From Bacteroidota bacterium (GTDB taxonomy: Bacteria; Bacteroidota; Bacteroidia; Chitinophagales; Chitinophagaceae), in assembly GCA_023392185.1 (NCBI GenBank), contig JAEVZP010000166.1, positions 1 through 17,702 on the forward strand: a stretch of DNA of 17,702 nucleotides. The letters run 5' to 3'. This document shows, piece after piece, positions 1 through 7,026 of this stretch. Position 1 is the stretch's first letter, and each line of letters starts with the position of its first letter. Position numbers and translations under genes: made by a program. Below the pieces are notes generated by a model. The model was not told the DNA's origin. It was given only the letters and a program-made list of their open reading frames with translations, and ran no database searches.

Positions 1-151
1 TCTCATCGCAGCCGCCGGCAGCGGCAGTCCGGAAAGCCGGGGGCGCAGCAGTGGCCTCTTCAGTAGCGCCGGACTGGGATGAATGGTTTCCCGGACCGCA
101 GCTTTCCAGCAGTACGAATAAAAAGAGCAGGAGCAGGTAGCAGATACGCAT
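1..151 (-). CDS. Lipoprotein, N-terminal part (partial)
   Basis: Fifty codons are visible before the gene runs off the window. Translation begins MRICYLLLLFLFVLLESCGP, a textbook bacterial lipoprotein leader: a short basic start, a hydrophobic core of about 13 residues, and a lipobox-like L-E-S-C with the acceptor cysteine at residue 18. After the cysteine the chain is rich in Gly, Ser, Ala, Thr and Pro, as expected for a flexible tether, with a Gly-Gly-Cys-Asp-Glu stretch at the edge. The product should be exported, lipidated and anchored in the inner or outer membrane. It is divergent from ppk1. The mature domain lies outside the window, so the function is unknown. The ATG at 149-151 was chosen because the leader starts exactly there. 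Confidence 0.7.
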   Translation of the reverse strand, partial: MRICYLLLLFLFVLLESCGPGNHSSQSGATEEATAAPPAFRTAAAGGCDE

Positions 152-180
152 AAAAAAACACCCGATTTTCAAAGCAGTTC

Positions 181-188
181 TAAAAGTA
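181..188 (-). promoter_or_regulatory. Possible -7 promoter element of the lipoprotein gene
   Basis: On the minus strand this reads TACTTTTA, one base off the Bacteroidota -7 consensus TAnnTTTG, and lies 29 bases before the lipoprotein ATG. A TTG trinucleotide 21 bases further upstream could serve as the -33 element. The match is imperfect, so this is tentative. Confidence 0.25.
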
Positions 189-227
189 TTCATCCAACTG
201 CCTTCCGGACAACTAAATGCCCGATTT

Positions 228-243
228 CACGTACTTATACGTG
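228..243. promoter_or_regulatory. Perfect inverted repeat in the lipoprotein/ppk1 divergent region
   Basis: CACGTA-CTTA-TACGTG is a perfect 6-bp inverted repeat with a 4-base centre. It lies in the 279-bp gap between the divergent lipoprotein gene and ppk1. No T-run follows on either strand, so it does not look like a terminator; an operator site is the simpler reading. The rest of the gap (152-430) shows no further gene. Confidence 0.3.
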
Positions 244-395
244 CAGTCTGCCGGTATTCCCGGAAAATTCAACCTGCTAAAAGGGATCTCAGCGGACTCA
301 GGGCGATCGCGGCAGGTTTCCGGAAAAAAGCTTTTGTGAATACAGATATACAGGCCGGCAGCTTCCGCGGTCCACCTTCTTAGCACGGTTGTTTT

Positions 396-403
396 TATCT
401 TTC
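396..403 (+). promoter_or_regulatory. Possible -7 promoter element of ppk1
   Basis: TATCTTTC matches TAnnTTTG at 7 of 8 positions and lies 27 bases before the preferred TTG start of ppk1 at 431. If used, it places the upstream in-frame TTG at 389 before the transcript start, which supports the shorter protein. No convincing -33 element was seen. Confidence 0.35.
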
Positions 404-430
404 CGGCAACTTCATTATCCCTTTGCCGTT

Positions 431-2506
431 TTGAAATCCGAAAAAAACACCATTGTCCGTGACCTTTCCTGGCTGTCGTTCAATGGCCGCGTGCTGCAGG
501 AAGCGCAGGACCCCACCGTGCCCCTGCCCGACCGGATCAAGTTTCTGGGCATTTTCTCCAACAACCTCGACGAATTTTTCCGGGTTCGGGTGGCTACGCT
601 GGCCCGCATGGTGCGGGTGGGTAAGGCCGCCAAAGTGCACCTGGAGGATAACCCGGAAAAAATCCTCAAACAGATCAGCGAAAAGGTCAACACACAACGC
701 ATCGAATTTGACAAAGCGTGGGCTGAGGTGCAGCGCGAGCTGGCTAAGGAACAGATCTTCCTTAAAACCGAAAAGCAACTCTCCAAAGCCCAGAGAGCTT
801 TTGTGGCCCGGTATTTCGACGAGCGGGTGCGCACCCGGCTGGTGCCCCTGATGATCGAAAGCATGCCCACAGCACCGCTGCTTTCCGACAAAGACATCTA
901 CCTTGCCTGCGTACTGGGCAACCGCAAAAACACGCTGCTGCAACGCTACGCACTGATCGCTGTGCCCACGCGCGAGCTGCCGCGCTTTGTGATCCTGCCC
1001 ACCGAAAACGAAGAGAAACACATCATCCTGCTCGAAGACATCATCCGGTTTTCGTTGCCCACCCTTTTTGCGCCTTTCGGGTTCGATAAGTTTATGTCGG
1101 CGATCATCAAGGTAACACGCGATGCCGAACTGGAGACCGATCAGGATGTGAACGCCAACCTGATCGAAGAGCTGGAGAAAGGCATCAAAGCCCGGAAACG
1201 GGGTCGTGCTACGCGCTTTATCTACGACCGCGCCATAGATCCGGGCCTGCTCGACTATCTCATTCGCCGCCTCGGCCTCACCCGCCGCGACAACCTCATT
1301 GCCAGCGGACGTATCCACAACTTCAAAGACTTTATGGATTTCCCGGAAGAAGTCTTTGACGATATCAGCTTCCGCGACAAACCTTTTGTGCACCCGCTGC
1401 TGGTGCAGCCCTGCCGCATTATGGATGTGCTCGAAAAGCGCGACGTGATGCTCCACTTTCCATACCACTCCTTCGACTCGGTAATCGACCTCCTGCGCGA
1501 AGCCGCAATCGACTCCTTTGTGCGCAGCATCAAGATCACGGCCTACCGGCTGGCTCACAATTCCAAGATCGTCAATGCGCTGATCAATGCAGTGCGCAAT
1601 GGCAAAGAAGTGACCGTGGTGCTGGAATTGCGCGCCCGCTTCGACGAAGAAGCCAACCTGTACTGGAAGCGCACCCTGGAGGAAGAAGGCGTGCGGGTAG
1701 TACATGGCCCACCGGGCATGAAGGTGCATGCCAAGTTGTGCGTGATTAAGAAAAGAGAATTCAATCGCACCCGGCAATATGCTTTCATCTCTACCGGAAA
1801 CATCAATGAAAGCACTGCACGGCTCTATGGCGATCATTGCCTTCTCACCGCTGATAAGGCCATTATTGCCGACGCCAACCGCATTTTTTCGGTGCTTGAG
1901 GCGCCGGCTCAACCGCTGCAAAAGCTGGCAGCCAACAAGACGCTGCCCACCGCGCCGGTGAATATGCGTACCTTCTTTACCGAACTGGTAGCGGGCGAAA
2001 TCCGCGCGGCCAAAAAGAAGAAAGCTGCTTCGATGATTCTGAAGATGAATTCGCTTTCCGACCGCGAGTCGATTCTGCGCATCTACGAGGCGGCACGTGC
2101 CGGGGTGGAGGTGAAGCTGATCGTGCGGGGCATTTGCTGCGCTTTGACGAAGCAGGATGTTTTCAAAAAGCCGATTCAGGCCATTAGCATTGTGGATCAC
2201 TACCTCGAGCATGCCCGGGTTTTTGTGTTTGAAAACGGCGGGAAGCAAAAAGTGTATATCTCGTCTGCCGACTGGATGGTGCGCAACCTCGACCACCGCA
2301 TCGAGGCGGCCTGCCCGGTCAAAGATGAAGCCATTCAGGAAGAGCTGATCGACATCCTGAACCTGCAACTGGCCGAAAACGTGAAGGGCCGTATTTTAGA
2401 CAATAAGCAGCGCAACTGCTATGTGGTGCGGCGCGAATCGGAGCCGGAACGGCGTTCGCAGGTCGCTATTTATGACTATCTCCATAAAAAGAAATACAGC
2501 CTGTGA
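431..2506 (+). CDS. ppk1: Polyphosphate kinase 1 (Ppk1)
   Basis: This enzyme reversibly transfers the gamma-phosphate of ATP to growing polyphosphate chains. The 691-residue length matches the family (about 690). The N-terminus carries RDLSWLSFN followed by KFLGIFSNNLDEFFRVRVA, the conserved N-terminal signature. The phosphohistidine motif KVHAK places the autophosphorylated His at residue 433, and the second catalytic His lies in DHYLEHAR at residue 594. E. coli uses His435 and His592, so register and start agree. The TTG at 431 is preferred over an in-frame TTG at 389: it gives the usual short leader before RDLSW and avoids overlapping a candidate promoter element. No ATG is available at this end. 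The stop codon overlaps the start of ppx (GTGA), implying translational coupling. Confidence 0.96.
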   Translation: MKSEKNTIVRDLSWLSFNGRVLQEAQDPTVPLPDRIKFLGIFSNNLDEFFRVRVATLARMVRVGKAAKVHLEDNPEKILKQISEKVNTQRIEFDKAWAEVQRELAKEQIFLKTEKQLSKAQRAFVARYFDERVRTRLVPLMIESMPTAPLLSDKDIYLACVLGNRKNTLLQRYALIAVPTRELPRFVILPTENEEKHIILLEDIIRFSLPTLFAPFGFDKFMSAIIKVTRDAELETDQDVNANLIEELEKGIKARKRGRATRFIYDRAIDPGLLDYLIRRLGLTRRDNLIASGRIHNFKDFMDFPEEVFDDISFRDKPFVHPLLVQPCRIMDVLEKRDVMLHFPYHSFDSVIDLLREAAIDSFVRSIKITAYRLAHNSKIVNALINAVRNGKEVTVVLELRARFDEEANLYWKRTLEEEGVRVVHGPPGMKVHAKLCVIKKREFNRTRQYAFISTGNINESTARLYGDHCLLTADKAIIADANRIFSVLEAPAQPLQKLAANKTLPTAPVNMRTFFTELVAGEIRAAKKKKAASMILKMNSLSDRESILRIYEAARAGVEVKLIVRGICCALTKQDVFKKPIQAISIVDHYLEHARVFVFENGGKQKVYISSADWMVRNLDHRIEAACPVKDEAIQEELIDILNLQLAENVKGRILDNKQRNCYVVRRESEPERRSQVAIYDYLHKKKYSL

Positions 2507-3387
2507 TTCTTGCAGCCATAGACATCGGATCCAACGCAGCACGCCTGCTGATCGAAGAAGCCTCAGTCTATCACGACGGGACGGTTTACTTTACCAAACT
2601 GAACCTGCTGCGCATTCCATTGCGCCTTGGGTTTGATGTGTTCAGCACCGGAACAATCTCCCAGGAGAAAGCACGCCTGCTGCTCGACACGATGCAGATT
2701 TACAAACGGATGCTCACCCTGTACGGCGTTGAAGATTTCCGGGCAGCGGCTACCTCCGCCATGCGCGACGCAGCCAATGGCCCGGAGCTGATCGAAACGG
2801 TGCGCCGGGAAACCGGGATTGACATTCAGATCATCAGCGGGCAGGAAGAAGCCGCCATTTTGTATGAAACCCATATTGCGGAAGCCCTCGGCAGCAGTAC
2901 CAACTTCCTGTATATTGACGTGGGCGGCGGCTCCACGGAACTGACGCTTTTCTCCCGCAGCAAACTTGTTTTTAAAGAGTCTTTCAACATCGGCACCATA
3001 CGCCTGCTGCAAGGACTGGTGACCGCTGCGCAGTGGGACGAGATGCGGGGCTTTCTCAAAAAAACCATTCAGGAGCACCTGCCGGTGAAAGTGATCGGCA
3101 CAGGCGGCAATATCAACAAAGTCTTTTCGGTGTCGAAACGCAAGGAAGGACACCCGCTGACGCTTACTTTCCTCAAAGGCTTTCACCAAACGCTGAGCCG
3201 GCAAACGGTGGCCGATCGCATCCACAATTACGGCTTCCGGGCCGACCGGGCCGACGTAATTGTGCCGGCCCTGGAAATCTACCTCTCGGTGCTGCGATGC
3301 GTGGAAGCCGGGGAGATTTTTGTGCCTAAAATCGGGCTGGCCGACGGGTTGATCAAGATGATGTATGCAGAGAAGCAAACGGGCTGA
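2503..3387 (+). CDS. ppx: Ppx/GppA-family exopolyphosphatase
   Basis: A 294-residue member of the ASKHA-fold Ppx/GppA family, which removes terminal phosphates from polyphosphate or hydrolyses pppGpp. Visible motifs in order: phosphate-1 loop AAIDIGSNAARLLI (residues 4-17), SGQEEA with the catalytic Glu pair at 115-116, phosphate-2 loop DVGGGSTEL (139-147), adenosine-type loop IGTGGNINKV (198-207), and RADVIVPALEIY plus GLADGLI near the C-terminus. Only the two N-terminal ASKHA subdomains are present; the long C-terminal helical region of E. coli Ppx (about 510 residues) is absent, as in the short bacterial forms. GTG start at 2503, overlapping the ppk1 stop by 4 bases. Position next to ppk1 favours polyphosphate over pppGpp as substrate (inference). 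Confidence 0.9.
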   Translation: MILAAIDIGSNAARLLIEEASVYHDGTVYFTKLNLLRIPLRLGFDVFSTGTISQEKARLLLDTMQIYKRMLTLYGVEDFRAAATSAMRDAANGPELIETVRRETGIDIQIISGQEEAAILYETHIAEALGSSTNFLYIDVGGGSTELTLFSRSKLVFKESFNIGTIRLLQGLVTAAQWDEMRGFLKKTIQEHLPVKVIGTGGNINKVFSVSKRKEGHPLTLTFLKGFHQTLSRQTVADRIHNYGFRADRADVIVPALEIYLSVLRCVEAGEIFVPKIGLADGLIKMMYAEKQTG

Positions 3388-3398
3388 TCTTCCGGAAA
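3379..3398 (+). repeat. Direct repeat, left copy, over the ppx stop codon
   Basis: This 20-base stretch reads ACGGGCTGAT then CTTCCGGAAA. It includes the last codons and the TGA of ppx. A second copy at 3928-3947 differs at a single base (T for C at position 11), so 19 of 20 bases agree. The two copies bracket the palindrome array. Confidence 0.6.
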
Positions 3399-3495
3399 AT
3401 TTTCAAACCGGATACCTCTGGTACTGTGTTCAAAACAAGAACTTTACGTGCGGATCGCCCCCTGTTGCCTGGTTCTTGTCCGGTCCTACACCCGC

Positions 3496-3800
3496 ACGTT
3501 CCAGCGGAACGTTTAGTGGGTAGCGAATAGGAGTGGATATAAGGTTCGCGTTCCGGAGGAACGCCTGGTGGGTTAAATTACGTTTGGGTTTGCAAACCAC
3601 GAAGCGTTCCGCTGGAACGCGGGTGGCATTTGGCATTACGCATCGCTACCAACGAAGCGTTCCTCCGGAACGCAGATGACGTTTGGCTTTTGCGTCTACA
3701 AACGAGGCGTTCCGCTGGAACGCGGACAAATGTTATCGGGGGCGTCACTTTGTCAAACCGTTCCGCTGGAACACGGAGGAGTGTTATCCTCCGGAATGCG
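3496..3800. repeat. Diverged tandem array of 17-bp palindromes (GCGTTCC-NNN-GGAACGC)
   Basis: Six palindromes with outer arms GTTCC and GGAAC lie at 3496-3512, 3548-3564, 3604-3620, 3657-3673, 3707-3723 and 3758-3774. A degenerate seventh at about 3787-3800 is preceded by its own 7-bp hairpin (CGGAGGA/TCCTCCG, 3774-3793). Centre-to-centre spacing is 50-56 bases for the first six. The 3-base centres run AGC, GGA, GCT, TCC, GCT, GCT; the first two are reverse complements of the later types. The intervening sequences are related (variants of ACGTTTGG...AAACGAAG before a palindrome), so this is a decayed tandem repeat and not a CRISPR array. Nothing in the 3388-4022 gap looks protein-coding. Confidence 0.75.
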
Positions 3801-3927
3801 CACTGATCTAATATTGTTTTGAGGATAAGAATCTTGTATACAGATCGCTTCCCTCCACCTAAGGCGGGGAGGACCGGGATGAGACGGATACCATACCAAC
3901 CAATTTTAATAGGTAAAATGTTGTAAG

Positions 3928-3947
3928 ACGGGCTGATTTTCCGGAAA
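3928..3947 (+). repeat. Direct repeat, right copy
   Basis: This stretch reads ACGGGCTGAT then TTTCCGGAAA and is the partner of 3379-3398 (19 of 20 identical). It lies just outside the terminator of the minus-strand tetratricopeptide-type gene. The inner segment between the two copies is about 530 bases and contains the palindrome array. Confidence 0.6.
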
Positions 3948-3957
3948 CGCGCTCTCC

Positions 3958-3985
3958 AAAAAAGAAACGCGCCTCATGGCGCGTT
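3958..3985 (-). terminator. Intrinsic terminator of the TPR-like gene
   Basis: A perfect 8-bp stem (AACGCGCC with GGCGCGTT) and 4-base loop at 3966-3985, followed on the minus strand by TTTCTTTTTT. It lies 37 bases after the stop codon of the minus-strand gene ending at 4023, the expected place. Confidence 0.8.
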
Positions 3986-4022
3986 CTCCCTGAATCCTGA
4001 TTCTCAAATTCAGATTCCTTCT

Positions 4023-4679
4023 CTATCCCGGAATCCGGCTCATGTATTGCTGCAATTCCTTTATTTGCGCTACAATCTGCTCGTTACCCGGCTTGGCGTT
4101 TTTGGCTTGTGCAAAAGCCAGCTTTGCGCCTTTATAGCTGCGGCGCTGCAACAGAATCTGGCAGATCTGGAGGTGCGCCATGGCACGGCTGTCGGCATCG
4201 GGGAGGCCTTTTTTGAGCGCCATTTGCAGGTGCTGATAGCCTTCGTTCATATTGCCTTTCTTCAGTGCAATCGACCCAAGCTGCAGGTAGGCGCTGCCTT
4301 CATACCCTTTCTCGGTAATACCCGCTTCGAGGCTTTTCTTCAGGTCGGTTTCTGCCTGATCAAGGTCTTCATTCATGGTGCTTAAATTGCCACGCAGCAT
4401 ATAATAGGAAGAGCGCACCGGCTTGTAGAGCCATTCCGGTTTTTTGACGCGGGCCAGCAAGGCTTGTGCACCTTCAATATCGCCGTTTTCCACATAACCC
4501 TGAATCAGCGTCATGGGGCCAATCAGGAAGTGCGCCGCCACAAAGAGAAGGGCCAGCAACATGGGAATCCAGGCCAGCCACCAGGTCACCTGAAAGCCCA
4601 GCAACAGCCCCAGCGCGAAAAGCACAATGGCAATCGGAATGCGGTTGAAAACCAGAAAGCGGCGCAGCGCTATATTCAT
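4023..4679 (-). CDS. Two-TM membrane protein with tetratricopeptide-like repeats
   Basis: A 218-residue protein. Two hydrophobic segments at about 12-30 and 32-52 anchor it. The rest, from about residue 56, is helical with a TPR-like pattern: paired helices such as AYLQLGSIALKKGNMNEGYQHLQMALKKG and MAHLQICQILLQRRSYKGAKLAFAQAKNAKPGN. TPR domains are protein-protein scaffolds; the partner is unknown. The ATG at 4679 is preferred over an in-frame TTG at 4721. It gives a normal membrane-anchor N-terminus, is preceded by AAAGAG, and lies 27 bases after an exact -7 motif, whereas the TTG lies upstream of that motif. A strong terminator follows. Transcribed alone, divergent from the AsmA-like gene. 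Confidence 0.8.
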   Translation of the reverse strand: MNIALRRFLVFNRIPIAIVLFALGLLLGFQVTWWLAWIPMLLALLFVAAHFLIGPMTLIQGYVENGDIEGAQALLARVKKPEWLYKPVRSSYYMLRGNLSTMNEDLDQAETDLKKSLEAGITEKGYEGSAYLQLGSIALKKGNMNEGYQHLQMALKKGLPDADSRAMAHLQICQILLQRRSYKGAKLAFAQAKNAKPGNEQIVAQIKELQQYMSRIPG

Positions 4680-4705
4680 CTCTTTAAAACATTTTTGGAA
4701 GGCCG

Positions 4706-4713
4706 CAAAAGTA
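4706..4713 (-). promoter_or_regulatory. -7 promoter element of the TPR-like gene
   Basis: On the minus strand this reads TACTTTTG, an exact match to the Bacteroidota -7 consensus TAnnTTTG. Transcription would start near 4699, about 20 bases before the ATG at 4679. A clear -33 element was not found. Confidence 0.55.
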
Positions 4714-4797
4714 CGCCGCAATCATTCCCCCTTCCCCTTTTGAAAAAAGGAGCAATAAATTACCGGCAGCCCGGGGCCTTTTTCCAACGGAAAAGAT

Positions 4798-4805
4798 TAA
4801 TTTTC
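4798..4805 (+). promoter_or_regulatory. Possible -7 promoter element of the AsmA-like gene
   Basis: TAATTTTC matches TAnnTTTG at 7 of 8 positions. The TTG start at 4819 lies only 13 bases after its end, so the transcript would have almost no leader. Confidence 0.35.
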
Positions 4806-4818
4806 TTTTTTTGCGCTT

Positions 4819-6549
4819 TTGAGACCATCTTCCCTGCTTCGTTTGCTGTCGCTGCTGCTGGGCACCTTCCTGCTGGTGCTGATCGGCATGTCTTATTTCG
4901 GTGCCAAGAAGGTAGATCAGTTGGCGCCCGAACACCTGGCGCGGGTCATCGAATACGTCAGCGACGGCCTGTATCACCTGGAAAGGGGCCGGATGCGCAC
5001 CCTGCCACTGGGGCGGCGGGTGGAAATCTCGGATGTGCGGATCGTGGTGGACAGCGCACGGCTACGGCAACTGGCGGCCCGTGATTCGATGCCCGACCGG
5101 CTCTTCGACCTGCGGATGAAAAGGCTCATCATCACCGGCATTCGTTGGGAAGACCTGTATTTCCGGAAAAAACTTTTTTGTAAGGAAATAGACTTGGAAG
5201 GGCTGACCATAAGCGTCGAAACCGGCCTGGGCAAGGCGCCCTTCCGGCTCCGGAAACCACAAAACAAATTTCACCTTGCGGGCGCAGCGGTAGGCATTCT
5301 GGAGGCAGCCCGCATGGATTTCTCCCTGCTGCACCACAACGGGAAGGACACGATCCGGGCTTTTTCCCGAAACGGTCTGCTGCGGGGCAGTGATATCCGC
5401 TGGACGCCCGACACCCCACCCACCTTTGAAACCCTGACGCTCACGCTCGGCGCAACAGCCCTGCAACTGCCCCACACGCACAATCAGTATTCGGCCAAAG
5501 GTTGGCAACTTGATTTCAAAGAGCCGGTGTTCCGGATGACTGGCTTCCGGTTTCAGCAGTGGCTGCCCGACACCGTTATGGCCACCCGTCACCACCTGGA
5601 TATTGCCTTGCTGGAGGCACGGGGTTTCCGGAAAATGGCACCTCCGAATACCGATTTCTTTTCCCTGCACAGCCTGCGGCTATTCGGGCCACGCGTAGAA
5701 GCCACCATTACCCGGCGGCCCGGCGGCCATTTTCCCCAAACGCCGAAGGATTTTCCACAAATGCTGTTGCAGAAGGCAGGCCTGCCCTTGCTGCTGGAAG
5801 AAGTCCGGATTGCGCGCGGTGCCGTGCGCTACGAAGAAACCCGGCAGATAACCGGCCGAACCGGCGTTGTCTTGTTTGACAATCTTTCCGGAAATATGGG
5901 TCCGGTCTGGCTGTCACCACGCCCGCCCGATGTCTTTCCCGCACCCTTGCGGGTGCGGCTGGCCGGGCAGTTTCAGCACCGCAGCCTCCTGGCGGTGAAA
6001 GGCGATTTCGATATGCAGGACACCCTGCAACGCTTCCGGCTGGTGGGGAAGGTGTCGCGCCTCAGCGCCGATCAGATCCGCGAACTGGCAGCCAACTTGG
6101 GACACCTGCGCATCAAAGAAGCAGCGCTTGATTCCCTGCTGTTCGATTGCCGGGGCGACCGCCGGGCCCTGCGCGCCGACCTGCGACTGGCCTATCAGGA
6201 CCTGGCAGTACAGTTGCTGCGCTACGATACGGCACAGCGTCGCCTGCGGCAGCAACCGGTGCTTTCCCTGTTGGCCAATGAGTTGCTCCTCCACCCATCA
6301 AATCCGCTGCCCGGTGGCCCGCTGCGCGTGGTACACACCTCCTATGTCCGGCCTGAAAGCCAGCCGTTTTTCAGTGCAGTGTGGCGGTCGCTTTTTACCG
6401 GCATCAAGGAAACCGTCATTGCCGACCCGAAGCTGCTGCGCTACATTCAGGAAAAAGCCGCCACCCGCGCCGAGCGCAAAGAAGAGCGCCTGCGCCGCAA
6501 AGAAGAGCGCAGGCGCAGGCGCGAAGAAAGGGAAGGGCTGGTTTTTTAG
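4819..6549 (+). CDS. AsmA-like envelope protein
   Basis: A 576-residue protein with one N-terminal membrane segment (about residues 7-28, LLSLLLGTFLLVLIGMSYFG) and no other. A long periplasmic part follows with alternating beta-type segments and phrases such as RRVEISDVRIVVDSA, LYFRKKLFCKEIDLEGLTISVE and LAYQDLAVQLL. This pattern (anchor plus repeated beta strands naming 'level' and 'effect' layers) is typical of AsmA-superfamily proteins, which are thought to bridge the periplasm and move lipids. The assignment rests on pattern, not on a diagnostic motif. TTG at 4819 is the only usable start: an in-frame stop lies at 4798-4800 and the next ATG would remove the anchor. The last 25 residues form an extreme Arg/Glu/Lys tail. 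Confidence 0.7.
   Translation: MRPSSLLRLLSLLLGTFLLVLIGMSYFGAKKVDQLAPEHLARVIEYVSDGLYHLERGRMRTLPLGRRVEISDVRIVVDSARLRQLAARDSMPDRLFDLRMKRLIITGIRWEDLYFRKKLFCKEIDLEGLTISVETGLGKAPFRLRKPQNKFHLAGAAVGILEAARMDFSLLHHNGKDTIRAFSRNGLLRGSDIRWTPDTPPTFETLTLTLGATALQLPHTHNQYSAKGWQLDFKEPVFRMTGFRFQQWLPDTVMATRHHLDIALLEARGFRKMAPPNTDFFSLHSLRLFGPRVEATITRRPGGHFPQTPKDFPQMLLQKAGLPLLLEEVRIARGAVRYEETRQITGRTGVVLFDNLSGNMGPVWLSPRPPDVFPAPLRVRLAGQFQHRSLLAVKGDFDMQDTLQRFRLVGKVSRLSADQIRELAANLGHLRIKEAALDSLLFDCRGDRRALRADLRLAYQDLAVQLLRYDTAQRRLRQQPVLSLLANELLLHPSNPLPGGPLRVVHTSYVRPESQPFFSAVWRSLFTGIKETVIADPKLLRYIQEKAATRAERKEERLRRKEERRRRREEREGLVF
6475..6510 (+). repeat. Short direct repeat coding the charged tail
   Basis: The 15-mer CGCAAAGAAGAGCGC occurs at 6475-6489 and again at 6496-6510 within the 3' end of the AsmA-like gene, in the same reading frame (21-base period, RKEER unit). 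It looks like a small in-frame duplication that lengthened the Arg/Glu-rich tail. Confidence 0.6.
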
Positions 6550-6572
6550 GGGAAAGGAGCTTTTTACTAATC

Positions 6573-6700
6573 AGAAGCGGTCTTATAACTCTCTTACGTT
6601 GTCAGGCTTTCCTTCGACATACCGATAGCTTTCCGATAGCTATCGGAAGGTATCCCGGTGACAACAGACCTGTTTCAAAACCATTTAGGAGACCGCTTCT
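6573..6700. repeat. Nested inverted-repeat element between the AsmA-like gene and the toxin
   Basis: Four levels of inverted repeat share one centre. Outer arms AGAAGCGGTCT (6573-6583) and AGACCGCTTCT (6690-6700) are perfect. Next come GTTGTCA (6598-6604) with TGACAAC (6659-6665), then ATACC (6619-6623) with GGTAT (6649-6653). At the core is an 18-bp perfect palindrome TTCCGATAGCTATCGGAA (6631-6648), preceded by a partial copy CCGATAGCT at 6622. The 128-bp unit could fold as one long RNA or DNA hairpin. It may be a MITE-like repeat, a structured RNA, or a bidirectional barrier between two convergent transcripts. No target-site duplication was seen at its ends. Confidence 0.65.
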
Positions 6701-6762
6701 CGTCAACCTGACACTGCGACGTCGCTTCAACAGCTATGGGATTCCTTAGACGCGACTGGGTG

Positions 6763-7026
6763 CTAATCCTGATAGTGCCCATAAAGCGAGTGAACGATGA
6801 TATGGCCCTCCTCTACTTTATAAATAATCCGGTGCTCCAGATTTATCCGGCGACTCCAGTAACCGCTATAATTGGCTTTGAGCGGTTCAGGTTGCCCCAA
6901 TCCCTCAAAAGGAGTCTTGCAGATATTCTCTAACAGGCTGTATATTTTACGGACTTGTTTCAGGTCGTTTTTCATCCACCAGCCCATATCCTGCCACGCC
7001 TTAGGCATGAACAGAAGACTATGCAT
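6763..7026 (-). CDS. yoeB: YoeB/Txe-family mRNA interferase toxin
   Basis: An 87-residue ribosome-dependent endoribonuclease toxin of the RelE superfamily. It carries the YoeB core TPFEGLGQPEPLKANYSGYWSRRINLEHRIIYKV almost residue for residue with E. coli YoeB. The catalytic positions align: Glu47 (E. coli Glu46), Arg66 (Arg65) and His84 (His83), the last in the C-terminal LYGHY. Length is normal (E. coli 84), with a short QD extension. It is the second gene of a two-gene unit and its ATG overlaps the 3' end of the antitoxin gene by 8 bases. No sign of decay, so it is probably active when not bound by antitoxin. Confidence 0.93.
   Translation of the reverse strand: MHSLLFMPKAWQDMGWWMKNDLKQVRKIYSLLENICKTPFEGLGQPEPLKANYSGYWSRRINLEHRIIYKVEEGHIIVHSLYGHYQD

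Noticed and set aside
303..310. GCGATCGC, the HIP1 octamer of cyanobacteria
   Set aside because: I noticed only this one copy; the iterated palindrome in this DNA is TTCCGGAA.
389..430. Upstream TTG (389) as the ppk1 start
   Set aside because: It would place a promoter-like box inside the gene and add 14 residues that the family lacks; His433 and His594 fit the family better with the 431 start.
395..2368. Long open frame of 657 codons on the minus strand, antisense to ppk1
   Set aside because: It is the complement of a gene with all Ppk1 motifs, its translation is His/Gln/Val-rich without family features, and such shadows arise from biased third-codon bases.
3430..3636. 68-codon minus-strand open frame in the palindrome array
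   Set aside because: It is made of the repeat units themselves and has no protein-like features.
3496..3800. CRISPR array
   Set aside because: Repeats are only 17 bp and vary at the centre, two units are inverted, the intervening sequences are related to each other, and no cas genes are present.
4680..4721. TTG at 4721 as the start of the TPR-like gene
   Set aside because: It lies upstream of the exact -7 motif and adds a charged segment ahead of a well-formed membrane anchor starting with ATG.
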